A stretch of 64,000 bases of DNA from Isoetes taiwanensis (lineage: Eukaryota > Streptophyta > Lycopodiopsida > Isoetales > Isoetaceae): the NCBI GenBank assembly GCA_021234155.1, contig JAJEKV010000002.1:7147046-7211045 (forward strand), in the 5' to 3' direction. The translations under genes and the position numbers were made by a program. A model generated the notes under the pieces. It saw nothing but the letters and a program-made list of their open reading frames with translations. It was not told where the DNA came from and made no database searches. Below are positions 48,500 to 59,160 of this stretch, piece after piece; position 1 is the first letter of the stretch; each line of letters begins with the position of its first letter.

Positions 48500-49770
48500 A
48501 AGATTAATTAAGAATTGAGACCAGCTTTAATCTCAAAAATTCTGGCACGTGGTAACACCCAACGTAACATGGAACTTCTTGTAAGGTACAAATTATGGGA
48601 AGTCCTGGTTTTAGATCATGGTTCTTTCGGTCAAATTATTTTGTTATCAAAGCTTAAAATTGAATTGAATTGAAGGCGTGCAAACATATTGAAGTTTTAG
48701 AATCTCGTGTATTAAACTGCCATGCATGTACAATGTTTGACCAAGTTGCACTCTATTATGTTGCATCATGGCACTATGCTCTACATAATCTCTATTGCAT
48801 AACCAGGACATGCAAGAGACATTCTTCCGTCGTACATGCAAGAGACCAAAAGAAAAAAAGAAACAAACTTAAGTAAATGATAAATGTAACATGAAAGAAC
48901 AAACTTAAGTCACAAAGCATCGATCACAAAGACATGATCACGATAGCCAGCTAAAAATTCATAGTGGTTTTGCATATGTGCCCTTAATGATGCACTAGTG
49001 TGGATTCATTTCTTTTGTCCCAGTGCAACTGCTACTGTACCTTAAATTAATCACATAATTCTTGGCAACAATTTTATCAAAGGCTTGCTGGCATCTGTTG
49101 TGCTTACAAATTCCAAAAATAAACATTATTGATGGTCTCTATGATGTTTTTCTTCTTTTATTCTTTTCCACAATGATTCTCACCATGCAAAAGAATAAAA
49201 AAAAAGCAAAAACTTGCCTTCCAAAAGCATGTATTTGTGGTCCCTTCAAGCTGTCTGGCAAGCCAGATATTGAATAAATCCATGAGCATCATGAGATGAA
49301 CTATAAATAATGGCCATTGAACAACCATAATTACCTCATAGAATGGTACAAAATGGATCCATACAGATGTCTCTACCTTGTTTAGGCAGCTCTATGTAAG
49401 GATGAATTTGTTTTGAAAGTCAAAATCTCACCTGTATTGCACATATTTTGCAGGCTGCCTGGAAAGGATTGCAGAACTATGCAAAAACACTGACCCTTAT
49501 ATATGCCAATCAGGTAGCAAATAATAATATGCCCTTGTCTATCTGCATTGTATTTCAATCTGGTGCATTTATGTGGACAAGGATCTTTAGCAGCACAATG
49601 TTTCACAGTTCTCTACCTGGTATATCAATGGTCTGTGTTAGTAGAACTAATGCTGGAGATACTCTTCCAATGGTCAGTATATTGAAGTTTGTTTTCCATC
49701 TTTCTATCCACTGTTATAGTGCAAATTTAAAAACCAATGTAGATAACTGAAGGCCATGGAACATTGAAGG
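48500..49770. other. Interior of the foldback unit without recognised gene
   Basis: AT-rich; no recognisable exon, RNA gene or transposon. Confidence 0.4.
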
Positions 49771-51020
49771 ATGTAATCCAATAAATTTTAAATTGGAAGC
49801 ATTTTGATCACCAGTCTGCTCATAGGCTCATGGTATTCCAAGAAATTTATGTTGTGCATCTGCAAGTGAATCACAACTCTGGTCCTAAGCCCATCAACAC
49901 TAGCTTCTACACATAGTCCATCAACACCATATTACCAAACTTGCATTAACAATGAATCACTTGAATAATAGAACTGTTATGTCAATATTCCTGCAGCTTA
50001 TCTAAATTCATGTCACATGTTAAAAGGAAGCTCATCATTCTCAACTACTTTAAATGGCCTTAGTTCCAGTGCAATGCCACGTGCAAGTTCCACATCTGGC
50101 AATAAGCAATGTGCAAATTCCAAACGTATTAAAATTAAAAATAAGAATGCTATCAGATAAAAATAAGAAGACACCAAAGAACCAAGTGACATACACACCC
50201 AACGTTTTATATCAAACGGTGTGTTGGTCAAGCGGCCAGTCCACAATTTTGTCCTAAGAGCTTTCAATACAGCAGGATTTTGTCTCAAGCCATGAGCAAA
50301 CCAGCCAACATCTGTCCCAGTGGTACGTGCATTACAAAGTGGTACCTACATTTATATAGCAAAAAACAACTTCCATGGGAGCAACAGAAACACATACCTT
50401 GTATTAAGTATCTCAAGATGCATTTTGTATAGCTGATTGAAACATGCAAACAGGAATTTGTCCTCTGGCATTTCATAATCAGAATGTTTTAGCAAATTTG
50501 CCACATCAAGAACATGACGGTTCTCTGCCATAACCATCATCATCACTGAACTTCAAGCAACAAATCCAATCAAAGAAAGAAATTTCCCAACCTCCCCATG
50601 GTGATGGTACTGCAAAAATCATCTGATTTATCGCTCTTCTATGATTATAATGCCCCATTTCGATTTCTGCAGCTGCAATCCATATGGTTTCTCTGCTATC
50701 AGAGAATAAGAAATCGATGAAAGAAACTTCTGCAGTTGCGGGAGTTGCAAAGACATCAATAAAAAACTCTTACAGTTCTCTGAGGAATTGATATGCAAAA
50801 CCAGAAGAACCTCACCATGGCTATAAACAATCAGTTGCGCTCGCATAAGAAAATGCATAAGGGGCTAAATCATATCTCTGTCAGCGCCATGCCATCGAGA
50901 CCTAAAAAAAAAACCAAAAGCAGATAACCGTCAAAAGTAGACGAATGAATCAGAAAAGGGGGCATCATAGTCCATCAGAAAATCCAGAAAACTAAGAGAA
51001 ACATCAATTATTTACCTGTT
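49770..51020 (-). pseudogene. Exons of an unrecognised conserved gene inside the foldback unit
   Basis: Minus-strand exons with plausible junctions. A 5' exon ends at a CAAACAG/GTAAAT donor (51016). One at about 50402-50520 reads AENRHVLDVANLLKHSDYEM, then FACFNQLYKMHLEILNTR, ending at a GTATGT donor. One at about 50180-50346 reads PLCNARTTGTDVGWFAHGLR, then NPAVLKALRTKLW. One at about 50019-50108 reads VELARGIALELRPFKVVEND and a stop. Another piece at about 49770-49870 (DAQHKFLGIP, a stop, then AYEQTGDQNASNLKFIG) shows decay. The helical peptides look like a real plant protein, but the family was not recognised. It may have been captured by the element or simply invaded by it. Confidence 0.4.
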
Positions 51021-51241
51021 TGAGAATGAGAAACCCGTCTGATTCAAAGAAACACATGTGGATTGCATGCTTGGAGCGGAATCGTAGGAGAACGCGGGAT
51101 GAATAGCCATGAACAGAAAATTCTCTTGGTAAAATGAAACAGCCGCACCAATTGAATGCTAGTATTGATTAGTGGTGGATCTCGACCACCCAAAAACTTT
51201 ATTTCAAGCGGAAACCCTTCCGGACTTCAAGAATAGGAAAC

Positions 51242-51637
51242 TGCTATAGAGTTTTGCTTAGAAATGAACCTATGAACTTATCTTCTTTAGTTCTTTTTAA
51301 TTTTAATCTCCTCCTTTCTATGGTTCAAGTCACGAAGCACTATTCATATGGGCGAAACACTATTCATTTGGTATGGGCGAAACACTATTCATTTGGCATA
51401 AGTTAAACCAGCTTAGGCGATCACAACACTAGCCGGAACCTGTATTCTCATTCACATTAACGCCAATCGAGGTCGGTTCTACCACCATAGGTTCATGCCA
51501 AGGTTTCTAATTTCGGCATAATTATCTGTCAATCATCTACTTGTAGACCCTAAAATACTTAATGGGTCTAACTCATATTTACATGATGTAAATCCTGTTA
51601 GTTATAGTTACACACAAATATATCATGAATCTCATCA
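51242..51637 (-). repeat. 3' LTR of the Ty1-copia element
   Basis: Nearly identical to 56019-56413. The polyprotein stop codon TGA is formed by the first three bases of this LTR read on the minus strand. Confidence 0.95.
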
Positions 51638-54600
51638 TTCCCCTTTCAGGATATATTCGGTGCAACTTAACAACTTCTTTAACCTGTTAAACCTGTATTC
51701 TGATAGAGCTTTGGTTAAAATGTCTGCAAGCTGAACATCAGTATTAACATAGCTGACCTGTAACTGTTTTCTCTCTACAGCATCTCTGATGAAGTGCATT
51801 TGAATTTCGATGTGTTTACATCTTTCATGCATGACAGGATTTTTGCACATAGCAATACAACTTGCATTATCAGAAAATATTGTTGGAGTTCTTACCTGAT
51901 GTATCTCTAGCTCTTCCAGCAACCTTGTACACCAGATTACTTCTTTAGCAGCTAACGCAGTGGCTGCATATTCAGCCTCAGCAGTAGACAATGCCACGGA
52001 TGTTTGTTTTTTACATTTCCAGGAGATAGGAGCTCCTCCCAGTAAAAGTACAAAACCAGATGTTGATTTCCTTTGATCAACATCTCCTGCCCAGTCTGAG
52101 TCACAATATGTTTGTAGTTGTAGATTACTTGAAGAGTACATTATTCCCGTATCCATGGTGCCTTTCAAATATCTTACAACTCTTTTTGCTGCTATCCAAT
52201 GCGTTTTGCCTGGACAACTATTGTACCTGCTAAGGATATTTACTGCAAAGCTTATGTCTGGCCTGCTACAATTAGCCAGATAATATAGACAGCCAATCAA
52301 CTCTTTATATGGTATCTTTTCCATCTCTCTAATCTCTGTTTCAGATTGTGGTGAGTCTGCATATGATAATTTCTGACCAGTGAGCATTGGAGTTTTAACA
52401 TGATTACAAGATATCATATTGAATCTTTGTAATATTGCTTCAATGTACTTCCTTTGGGTGAGAGCAAGTTTACCGTCCTTCCTGTTTCTTTTAACTTCAA
52501 CTCCTAAAAATTTCTTTAGCTGTCCGAGGTCTGTCATTTTGAACCTCTTCTTTAAGATTTGTTTGCAGTGATCTAAGATGTCCACATTTGTGGAAACCAT
52601 AATACAATCATCTACATAAAGAGCAATTATGCAGTAACTGTTTCCATGTTTCATCATGTACAAGTTTCCGTCATTCTTAAGTTTTACAAAGCCCTGCTCC
52701 TTTAAGAATGAATCCATGCAAATATACCACTGCCTTGGAGATTGCTTCAAGCCATAAACTGCCCTTTTTAATTTCCAAACTTTATTTTCTCCATGCTCAA
52801 AGCCTGGGGCTTGCTTCATGTAAATCTCCTCATCAATTTTTGCATTCAAAAATGCAGTGCTCACATCCATGTGGTGTATCTCCAAGTCTTTTGCATTTGC
52901 TAAAGCCAATAAAACTCGAATGCTTGTCATTTTTACTATGGGAGAAAAGGTCTCTTCATAGTCTAAGCCTTTCTTTTGGGAAAATCCCTGCGCCACAAGT
53001 CTTGCTTTATATTTTGGACTAACACCATCAGCTGCTAATTTGATCTTATATATCCATTTATTACCGACAATATTTTTATTGCTTGGTAGATCTACTACAT
53101 CAAATGTTTCCGTTCTTCTGAATGCACTCATTTCTTCTTGCATGGCTAGCATCCATTTATCTGAATCTTTAGCATTTAAGGCTTCTTGAAAAGAACTAGG
53201 AACATTAACTTCCATTGCCATTAATGCTTCACCATCATGAATGTCAGCTTCACCATCATGAATGTCAGAAAATTCATTACTCGTACCTTGTATTCTTAGG
53301 CTTTTTCCATGAGCAGTTCTTCCAAGTGTGGCTTCTTCCTTTTGCAAAAACTTGGCAGCTTCTTCTTTGAGAATCTGAGCTTGAGTACGTTTGCTGGCTC
53401 TTGTTGGTTTCAGACCTTCTTGTACATGTTCTGCAGCTGTCATATTCTCTACATTTGGTAATTGATGAGATGAACTACTTTCTGTCATAGGCTGAAAATC
53501 AGTATCTTCTTCATCTATAATGTTTTGCACTACTTGATTTTGAACTGTTTTTCTCTGTCCCTTATTTTCTGCAACAATACTTTCATTATCAGTTATTAAC
53601 TCCTTTACCTCTTTCTCAGTGCTCTTGTCTGCAGAAATAATGTAAGGTTTGACTTTATACAACACATTTTCATCAAACACGACGTCTCTATTTACAATAA
53701 CTCTTCTTTTCTGTGGATCATATAATCTATAGGCCTTTGAGAATTCATCATAACCTACTAGATAGGTAATCCACGCTCTGTTGTCAAGCTTCTTTCTCAA
53801 TTCTGCTGGAATGTGAGCATATGCTAAGCACCCATACACTCTTAGTTTGTCAAAATTTGGTTTCTTACCAGACCATAGTGTCAAAGGCGCTTTCCCATTT
53901 GTACTAATCGATGGTAATTGATTTTGCACAAGGATGGCGGTTCTGGCAGCCTCCTCCCATAAATAATTAGGTAAGCCAGTGTGCTTAAGCATCGCCCTTA
54001 CTGCATTTAGAATTGTTCTATTTTTCCTCTCTGCAACACCGTTCTGCTGCGGTGTATGACTGACAGTTAATTGTCTTTTAATTCCCCTTTCTATACAGAA
54101 GGCTTTAAATTTTCCAGAAAGATATTCCCCTCCTCTGTCTGAACGTATACATTTGAGCCTCTTGCCCGTCTCATTCTCAACTTCTGCCACAAAATTCCTG
54201 AAAGCTTCAAATGCTTTATCTTTAGTTCTCAGAAAATATGTCTTTGTTCTTCTGCTGAAGTCATCGATAAATGTAACAAAGTATCTTGTTCCAGACAAAC
54301 TAGTAACATTTATTGGTCCACATATATCAGTGTGTACCAACTCTAACTGTTCCGTAGCCCTCTTACGAGACTTCAAGAATGGAAGTCTGGTATGCTTTCC
54401 AAGCATGCATCCAAGGCATGGCCTGAATTTGAATTTGTTTTGTCGGTCGGCACTTATCCACTTATTTTTAACCATTGTTTCAACATTTTTAAAACTTGTA
54501 TGACATAATCTCTCATGCCACACTCTCATAGACACATATGTAGCAACATTCATGGAAGGAATATGATCCACATTTATGCCGAATAAATTTCCAATTCTTT

Positions 54601-55990
54601 TTCCAATAAACCTGATTTCATTATTAAAAAAAACTTTACAATCAAGTTTCTCAAAGACAACTTTATAACCGAGATCAACGAGTTGTGCTATAGATATCAA
54701 GTTTCTGACTAGGCTAGGAACACATAATACATGTTTCAAATCTACTTTTCTACCATTAAGATCAAACAGCTCCAAGATGCCCGCTTTCTCAATTTTCTGA
54801 AGACCCCCATCACCAAGCTGAATATGTCCAGTCTTCTCTTTCGATTCTTTAAGTATTTTGGCTGAAGATGTTACACATCTTTCAGCTCCACTATTTAGAA
54901 TAAAGAAATTATCATCAATTTCTTTATAGCCATTATAAGCATTCTCAACAGACAACGTGTTAGAATGTATTACCTCTGCTTGCTCATCGAGCTCTTCACT
55001 GAGTTCTTCTGCTACATTCACTGCTGGAGTTCTTCCAGCTCCTCTTCCTCTTGCTGCACGTGCACCACGTTGACCAGCACCTCTTCCTCTTGCCCTAAAA
55101 CCCTGCTTAGGACTTGAACACCTCGTAGCATAATGGCCTCTGCCTCCACAATTATAGCATTCAATTTCTTTCACCTTTGGGCAATTTACCTTTAGGTGAC
55201 CATACATGTTGCAATTAAAGCATGGTCCTATTCCAGATGATGGATCACCACTATCTCTGGAACTGCCTTCACCTCTAGTTCTGCCTCCACCTCTTTTAAC
55301 CTTTCCAGTGTACAAAACCTCAGACTTTTTATCTTCTTCTTTAAGAGCTAAATCCTTCTGTTCGAATTCAGTTCTTATTTTCTCTTCAGCCTCATCTCTG
55401 TTTTTAGCTATGTTTCTGATCTTGGTTCCTAACATTCCATGTTCTTCTACTGCTCTAGCTATAGCCAGCACTTGAAATTGATCAGTTATGATGTTTCCAG
55501 TGCCTTCTAAATCAGCAATGATATTATCAAATTGCTGAAAGAACTCCGGAATTTTTCCTTTATCATGTATTTTTAGCTGTCTCAATTCCTTTTCTAATAC
55601 ATCAATTTGTGACGATGTTTTAGATTCAAAGTGATTCAGCAAATAGGTCCACATTTCCTTTGGACTCTTATTTCTCAACCTGAGCAAAATAGAAGAGCCT
55701 ACCTTTGCAGTGATAATACCTTTTGCTTGCTGAATTTTGACAGCTTCATCAACTTGAGAGCCTGAACTTGCAGCTGCAGCAGTTGTAGTTTCTGAATCAT
55801 TCCCTCCAGATGTAGAACTTGCAGTGGTTGCAATAGTATTGCCTGTTAAGATTGGACCATCTGTAACTAAGTACCACAAACCTTCTGTTTCCAAAACGTG
55901 TTTAATTTTCTCTTTCCACACTTGGAAACCAGGACCTCCAGAGAATACTTCAATGTTTGCCAATAGACTAGCTCCCATTCGTGATGCCAT
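51635..55990 (-). CDS. Ty1-copia Gag-Pol polyprotein, 1451 codons, intact frame
   Basis: One uninterrupted frame. The start is set at the ATG at 55990 (MASRMGASLL); the frame is open a little further, but that begins with GTG inside the primer-binding site. Order, in approximate residues: Gag with FQVWKEKIKHVL (20-35), two CCHC knuckles CFNCNMYGHLKVNC and CYNCGGRGHYATRC (257-293), and a protease near 365 where the usual DSGA reads NSGA. Integrase follows with WHERLCH and CLGC zinc ligands (490-525) and D, D, E near 552, 573 and 652. Reverse transcriptase has YVDD near 1125. RNase H has YCDSDWAGD near 1295 and STAEAEY. Products copy and integrate the element. The Asp-to-Asn change should abolish protease activity. 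Confidence 0.95.
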   Translation of the reverse strand: MASRMGASLLANIEVFSGGPGFQVWKEKIKHVLETEGLWYLVTDGPILTGNTIATTASSTSGGNDSETTTAAAASSGSQVDEAVKIQQAKGIITAKVGSSILLRLRNKSPKEMWTYLLNHFESKTSSQIDVLEKELRQLKIHDKGKIPEFFQQFDNIIADLEGTGNIITDQFQVLAIARAVEEHGMLGTKIRNIAKNRDEAEEKIRTEFEQKDLALKEEDKKSEVLYTGKVKRGGGRTRGEGSSRDSGDPSSGIGPCFNCNMYGHLKVNCPKVKEIECYNCGGRGHYATRCSSPKQGFRARGRGAGQRGARAARGRGAGRTPAVNVAEELSEELDEQAEVIHSNTLSVENAYNGYKEIDDNFFILNSGAERCVTSSAKILKESKEKTGHIQLGDGGLQKIEKAGILELFDLNGRKVDLKHVLCVPSLVRNLISIAQLVDLGYKVVFEKLDCKVFFNNEIRFIGKRIGNLFGINVDHIPSMNVATYVSMRVWHERLCHTSFKNVETMVKNKWISADRQNKFKFRPCLGCMLGKHTRLPFLKSRKRATEQLELVHTDICGPINVTSLSGTRYFVTFIDDFSRRTKTYFLRTKDKAFEAFRNFVAEVENETGKRLKCIRSDRGGEYLSGKFKAFCIERGIKRQLTVSHTPQQNGVAERKNRTILNAVRAMLKHTGLPNYLWEEAARTAILVQNQLPSISTNGKAPLTLWSGKKPNFDKLRVYGCLAYAHIPAELRKKLDNRAWITYLVGYDEFSKAYRLYDPQKRRVIVNRDVVFDENVLYKVKPYIISADKSTEKEVKELITDNESIVAENKGQRKTVQNQVVQNIIDEEDTDFQPMTESSSSHQLPNVENMTAAEHVQEGLKPTRASKRTQAQILKEEAAKFLQKEEATLGRTAHGKSLRIQGTSNEFSDIHDGEADIHDGEALMAMEVNVPSSFQEALNAKDSDKWMLAMQEEMSAFRRTETFDVVDLPSNKNIVGNKWIYKIKLAADGVSPKYKARLVAQGFSQKKGLDYEETFSPIVKMTSIRVLLALANAKDLEIHHMDVSTAFLNAKIDEEIYMKQAPGFEHGENKVWKLKRAVYGLKQSPRQWYICMDSFLKEQGFVKLKNDGNLYMMKHGNSYCIIALYVDDCIMVSTNVDILDHCKQILKKRFKMTDLGQLKKFLGVEVKRNRKDGKLALTQRKYIEAILQRFNMISCNHVKTPMLTGQKLSYADSPQSETEIREMEKIPYKELIGCLYYLANCSRPDISFAVNILSRYNSCPGKTHWIAAKRVVRYLKGTMDTGIMYSSSNLQLQTYCDSDWAGDVDQRKSTSGFVLLLGGAPISWKCKKQTSVALSTAEAEYAATALAAKEVIWCTRLLEELEIHQVRTPTIFSDNASCIAMCKNPVMHERCKHIEIQMHFIRDAVERKQLQVSYVNTDVQLADILTKALSEYRFNRLKKLLSCTEYILKGE

Positions 55991-56004
55991 CTTGATTGAT
56001 TGGG

Positions 56005-56017
56005 GCTCTGATACCAC
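56005..56017 (-). other. Primer-binding site of the Ty1-copia element
   Basis: Minus-strand TGGTATCAGAGCC, the complement of the initiator-Met tRNA 3' end, lies one base inside the 5' LTR. Confidence 0.9.
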
Positions 56018-56018
56018 T

Positions 56019-56413
56019 GCTATAGAGTTTTGCTTAGAAATGAACCTATGAACTTATCTTCTTTAGTTCTTTTTAATTTTAATCTCCTCCTTTCTATGGT
56101 TCAAGTCACGAAGCACTATTCATATGGGCGAAACACTATTCATTTGGTATGGGCGAAACACTATTCATTTGGCATAAGTTAAACCAGCTTAGGCGATCAC
56201 AACACTAGCCGGAACCTGTATTCTCATTCACATTAACGCCAATCGAGGTCGGTTCTACCACCATAGGTTCATGCCAAGGTTTCTAATTTCGGCATAATTA
56301 TCTGTCAATCATCTACTTGTAGACCCTAAAATACTTAATGGGTCTAACTCATATTTACATGATGTAAATCCTGTTAGTTATAGTTACACACAAATATATC
56401 ATGAATCTCATCA
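56019..56413 (-). repeat. 5' LTR of the Ty1-copia element
   Basis: It carries the promoter for the minus-strand transcript. It matches the 3' LTR except for one A missing in GCTTAGAA(A)TGAAC. Confidence 0.95.
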
Positions 56414-56480
56414 GAAACCCTTCCGGGTTTTGTGAAAATCCGGAAGGGTTTCCATATTTCTAGGTTTTCCAACCCAAATC

Positions 56481-57548
56481 AGGTGGAGATAGTGTGAGCG
56501 TAGTTAAAGTTGCATATCTTATCTTTATCTTACTACATATAAAATTACTTGCTCATCTTTCCGGTTCCAAAAATAAACAAAAAAATTCCAAACTAGTCAA
56601 AAGCACGTTTGATTACTTTGCATAGCTAATTGTAGGATATGGTGTTGGGTGGTGTCTTATAAAATAAAATCGAATACGATTATACAATGCAGTTCGAGCT
56701 TCCAAGCATATCCACATATTGAGGAGCTATGCATTTTGAAGAGAATGCTTCAAGCCGATAGAATAGACTTAATTCAGATTTACAGAGAATCCTTTTGCAT
56801 GGACGGAGGAAAGTAACATGGCCCGGACAAAACAAATGGGTAAAAGCCTTTTGCAAAAAAAGCTACAAGCCATAGATCCAACAAATAAAGTAAATGATAA
56901 GAATCCCCTCTTTATTCTACTTAGGAATATTAGCACCTCGTTTGTTCTAGTGTTTACAGTATTTGGTCTAGTTATAAAGTGCCAAGCACTGTCTTGGTTC
57001 TTTGCAATTTATATATGATCATTTTGTTTTTGGCATTATTTTCATATTCCTCATGCATGTGCATGTCCGTGTGTTTGTTCTTCTACAAGATTTACTATTT
57101 TTTTGCTTCTATAGTATCGTTATCATTTTTCACAACATTAACCATTGAATTCGATCAGCCATTTGAAGGACAAATAGATTGCCTTTACCACCACGAGAAA
57201 TGCTACAAACAAAGACATCCAAGTGTTACATTTTAAAGCCTCTTAGAATGAAAATTATAGGATCTAAATAATTCGATGCCTAAGCACATTAGAGAGAGAC
57301 GAAACTCTTATTCAACTAAATAATAATGTCCAAAAATAAAAGATTCCGCATTTGAGAGAGATGTGAAATTCAGTCAGTCGAAATGATCAAGTCGTTACTA
57401 AAAACTAGGGATCTTAAGTATAAACTAACTCATTTATTTATTAAGTAAATTGTCTACTGAGCATTCAGGAAAGCAATAGAAAAAAATTCCTCTTATCTTC
57501 CTTGTTAAAGGCATGCGGCTTCTTGTTTCATCCATGTGCATGTGATTT
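56481..57548. other. Region with no recognisable gene
   Basis: AT-rich. Two overlapping plus-strand frames (56818-57236) are hydrophobic but show no recognisable family or start context. Confidence 0.4.
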
Positions 57549-57900
57549 TTAAATGATTTCATCCACGTTTGCTCTTTGTTCCATTTTTATGAATATATAG
57601 ACGTTAACCATTATCTTGCTTGATCCCAAACCCAGGCAACAAAAGCCGGCTTTGTTTTCCCAAAAAAGCTTCAAAAGCGGTAGCTGAGCTTGATGTTTGC
57701 CATAGCCGATCAACGCCACAACATATTCTACAAGTATCTCGACTTTGTGCCTTCTTTTAAGCTGCAAGAGCTTGTCTCTGACAACTTGCTTGAGATCTTC
57801 GGCCCCAGCACCATCAACATCGAAGGAAAAGTCTCCATTCCGGCATTTGAAAACTTGAGTCGGGAATGCGGGCAAGCATTCTCCCCAATGCCGGCATAAC
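57549..57900 (-). pseudogene. PWI-like domain relic (CCCH zinc-finger/Nab2-type N-terminus)
   Basis: The minus-strand frame reads GAGAEDLKQVVRDKLLQLKR, then EILVEYVVALIGYGKHQAQ. After a small frameshift near 57680, the other frame gives TAFEAFLGKQSRLLLPGFG. The order LK-x-x-V-x-x-KL, EYVV-x-L-x-x-x-GK and L/F-EAFLG resembles the PWI-like N-terminal domain of Nab2/ZC3H14-type poly(A)-binding CCCH proteins, which act in nuclear mRNA handling. No zinc fingers were found. The family call is from memory of the motif and is tentative; the frameshift argues for a relic. Confidence 0.4.
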
Positions 57901-58269
57901 TTTCTAAGCACCCATGAACACCTGGAATTTCCAGGAATTTTCTTGAGCATAGATCAAATCCGACGATTGTAAGCCTCTATATCTGGACAAAAATCCTATC
58001 TCTCTGCAACGTGGATGGCCTCACATTGCTTCAAAGTGAGCAATGTGACCAGGAAAAAAAGAAATGAAAAATGTTATCGTATGCTACATCACTAATAATG
58101 GGGTCTATGTGCAAATAATCTTCGCTTAGGATTACCTTATGACAACATGAAATCCCTTGCAAGGGTTAGTTTGACATTGACTTCTGCTGTACATGTGCAG
58201 ATGAAGGCAATGAAGGATCTTGGTCTGAATGTAATTGACCATATTTGCACTGAGTGTAACAAGGAATGA

Positions 58270-59160
58270 AATTTTTGTTATCAGGGATACAGGATGCGAA
58301 GTGGAAGACCCAGAAGTGCCACCCGGTATAAACAGTGAACGCAACACTCATTTCATATCTGTACTCTTGTTATGCAGCAGAAACCTACTCTTACTCCTAA
58401 TAATTGCCCGAAGGATACTCTTTCACGTCACAGGAGTCGAGCGAGCAGTTAGCTATGGGAGAAGCATTTGGAATCAAACCTCCACCATCGAAGGTCAGAG
58501 ATGCATGTAATATGCAGGAGACATTTATAAAAACAGTGCTCTTACTTTCATATGGTATATTTGCCCAACATTGACATAAGTGCAGGTCAGTTGCTAATAT
58601 CATGAATGCAAATCTGTTCTTTAAGAAAAATAAACTAGTCATTGAATTCAAGGCCAGCCAAAGAATCAGTTTAAAGCATTTTCTGTGAGTTTCAACTGAG
58701 ACATAAGAAATTGTGCATGAAGCTCTCTGTACATGATGTAAGCTGCTTCTGATATATGATGATCTGCTTACAGTTTGCTGACCATCCAAACAGCAGATAA
58801 GCCAGGCTTATTGCTGGAGATTATACAAATTATTACGGACATTAGCGTGCATGTTGAATCAGCATGGATTGATACAGAAGTAATGTCTTGTCTATACCAC
58901 ATTTAAGCGGTTGTACTTTTGATGCCTCATTGTGATGAAGTCACTGCTATCTTGCAGGGTTTATTGGCCAAGGATAAGTTCCATGTGAGCTATGGTGGAG
59001 CTGCTCTCAGCAAGTCCATGGCAAAGGTATATGCTTCAAATTATATAATGCTCGCTGCTAATAACTAACGATTCCTTCAATAAAATATCATATCAGGTAT
59101 TGACAAATTGTCTCCGATATCATTTAAGGAGACCCGAAAGTGAAGATGAAAGCTATTAAG
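58270..59160 (+). pseudogene. Exon remnants of an unrecognised gene
   Basis: Three coding-like pieces lie in order on the plus strand. 58281-58345 reads DTGCEVEDPEVPPGINSERN after a TTATCAG acceptor. 58407-58525 reads PEGYSFTSQESSEQLAMGEA, then FGIKPPPSK. 58958-59028 reads GLLAKDKFHVSYGGAALSKS after TTGCAG and ends at a GTATAT donor. A last piece (59098-59159) reads VLTNCLRYHLRRPESEDESY and a stop. Splice signals fit host exons, but the family was not recognised and the full frame could not be joined. Confidence 0.35.

Larger units (their letters stand above)
51242..56413 (-). mobile_element. Young full-length Ty1-copia retrotransposon
   Basis: LTRs of 396 bp (51242-51637, 3' LTR) and 395 bp (56019-56413, 5' LTR) start TGCTATAGAG and end CTCATCA as written on the plus strand. 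By eye they differ only by one A in a short A run. Target duplication GAAAC lies at 51237-51241 and 56414-56418. The primer-binding site (56005-56017, GGCTCTGATACCA on the plus strand) is the full initiator-Met complement. A purine tract (AAAGGGGAA on the minus strand) precedes the 3' LTR. Gene order gag-protease-integrase-RT-RNaseH defines Ty1-copia. Confidence 0.97.
47788..56480. mobile_element. Candidate foldback-type element, interrupted by Ty1-copia
   Basis: GATTTGGGTTGG at 47788-47799 is repeated inverted at 56469-56480. Just inside each end lies GGAAACCCTTCCGG. The left arm continues into about 650 bp of alternating inverted units; the right arm (51205-51241 plus 56414-56458) has a shorter set. 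The Ty1-copia element 51242-56413 is nested in the right arm; without it the unit is about 3.5 kb. No target duplication was found, so the ends are provisional. Confidence 0.5.

Noticed and set aside
47857-48511. Long open frames of 100-200 codons on both strands rich in Phe-His-Gly-Asn-Pro and Met-Glu-Thr-Leu-Pro
   Set aside because: They arise from the inverted GGAAACCCTTCC repeat, are open in several frames at once, and have no other coding signal.
54153-55475. Plus-strand frames opposite the copia polyprotein
   Set aside because: Antisense shadows of the intact minus-strand Gag-Pol frame.
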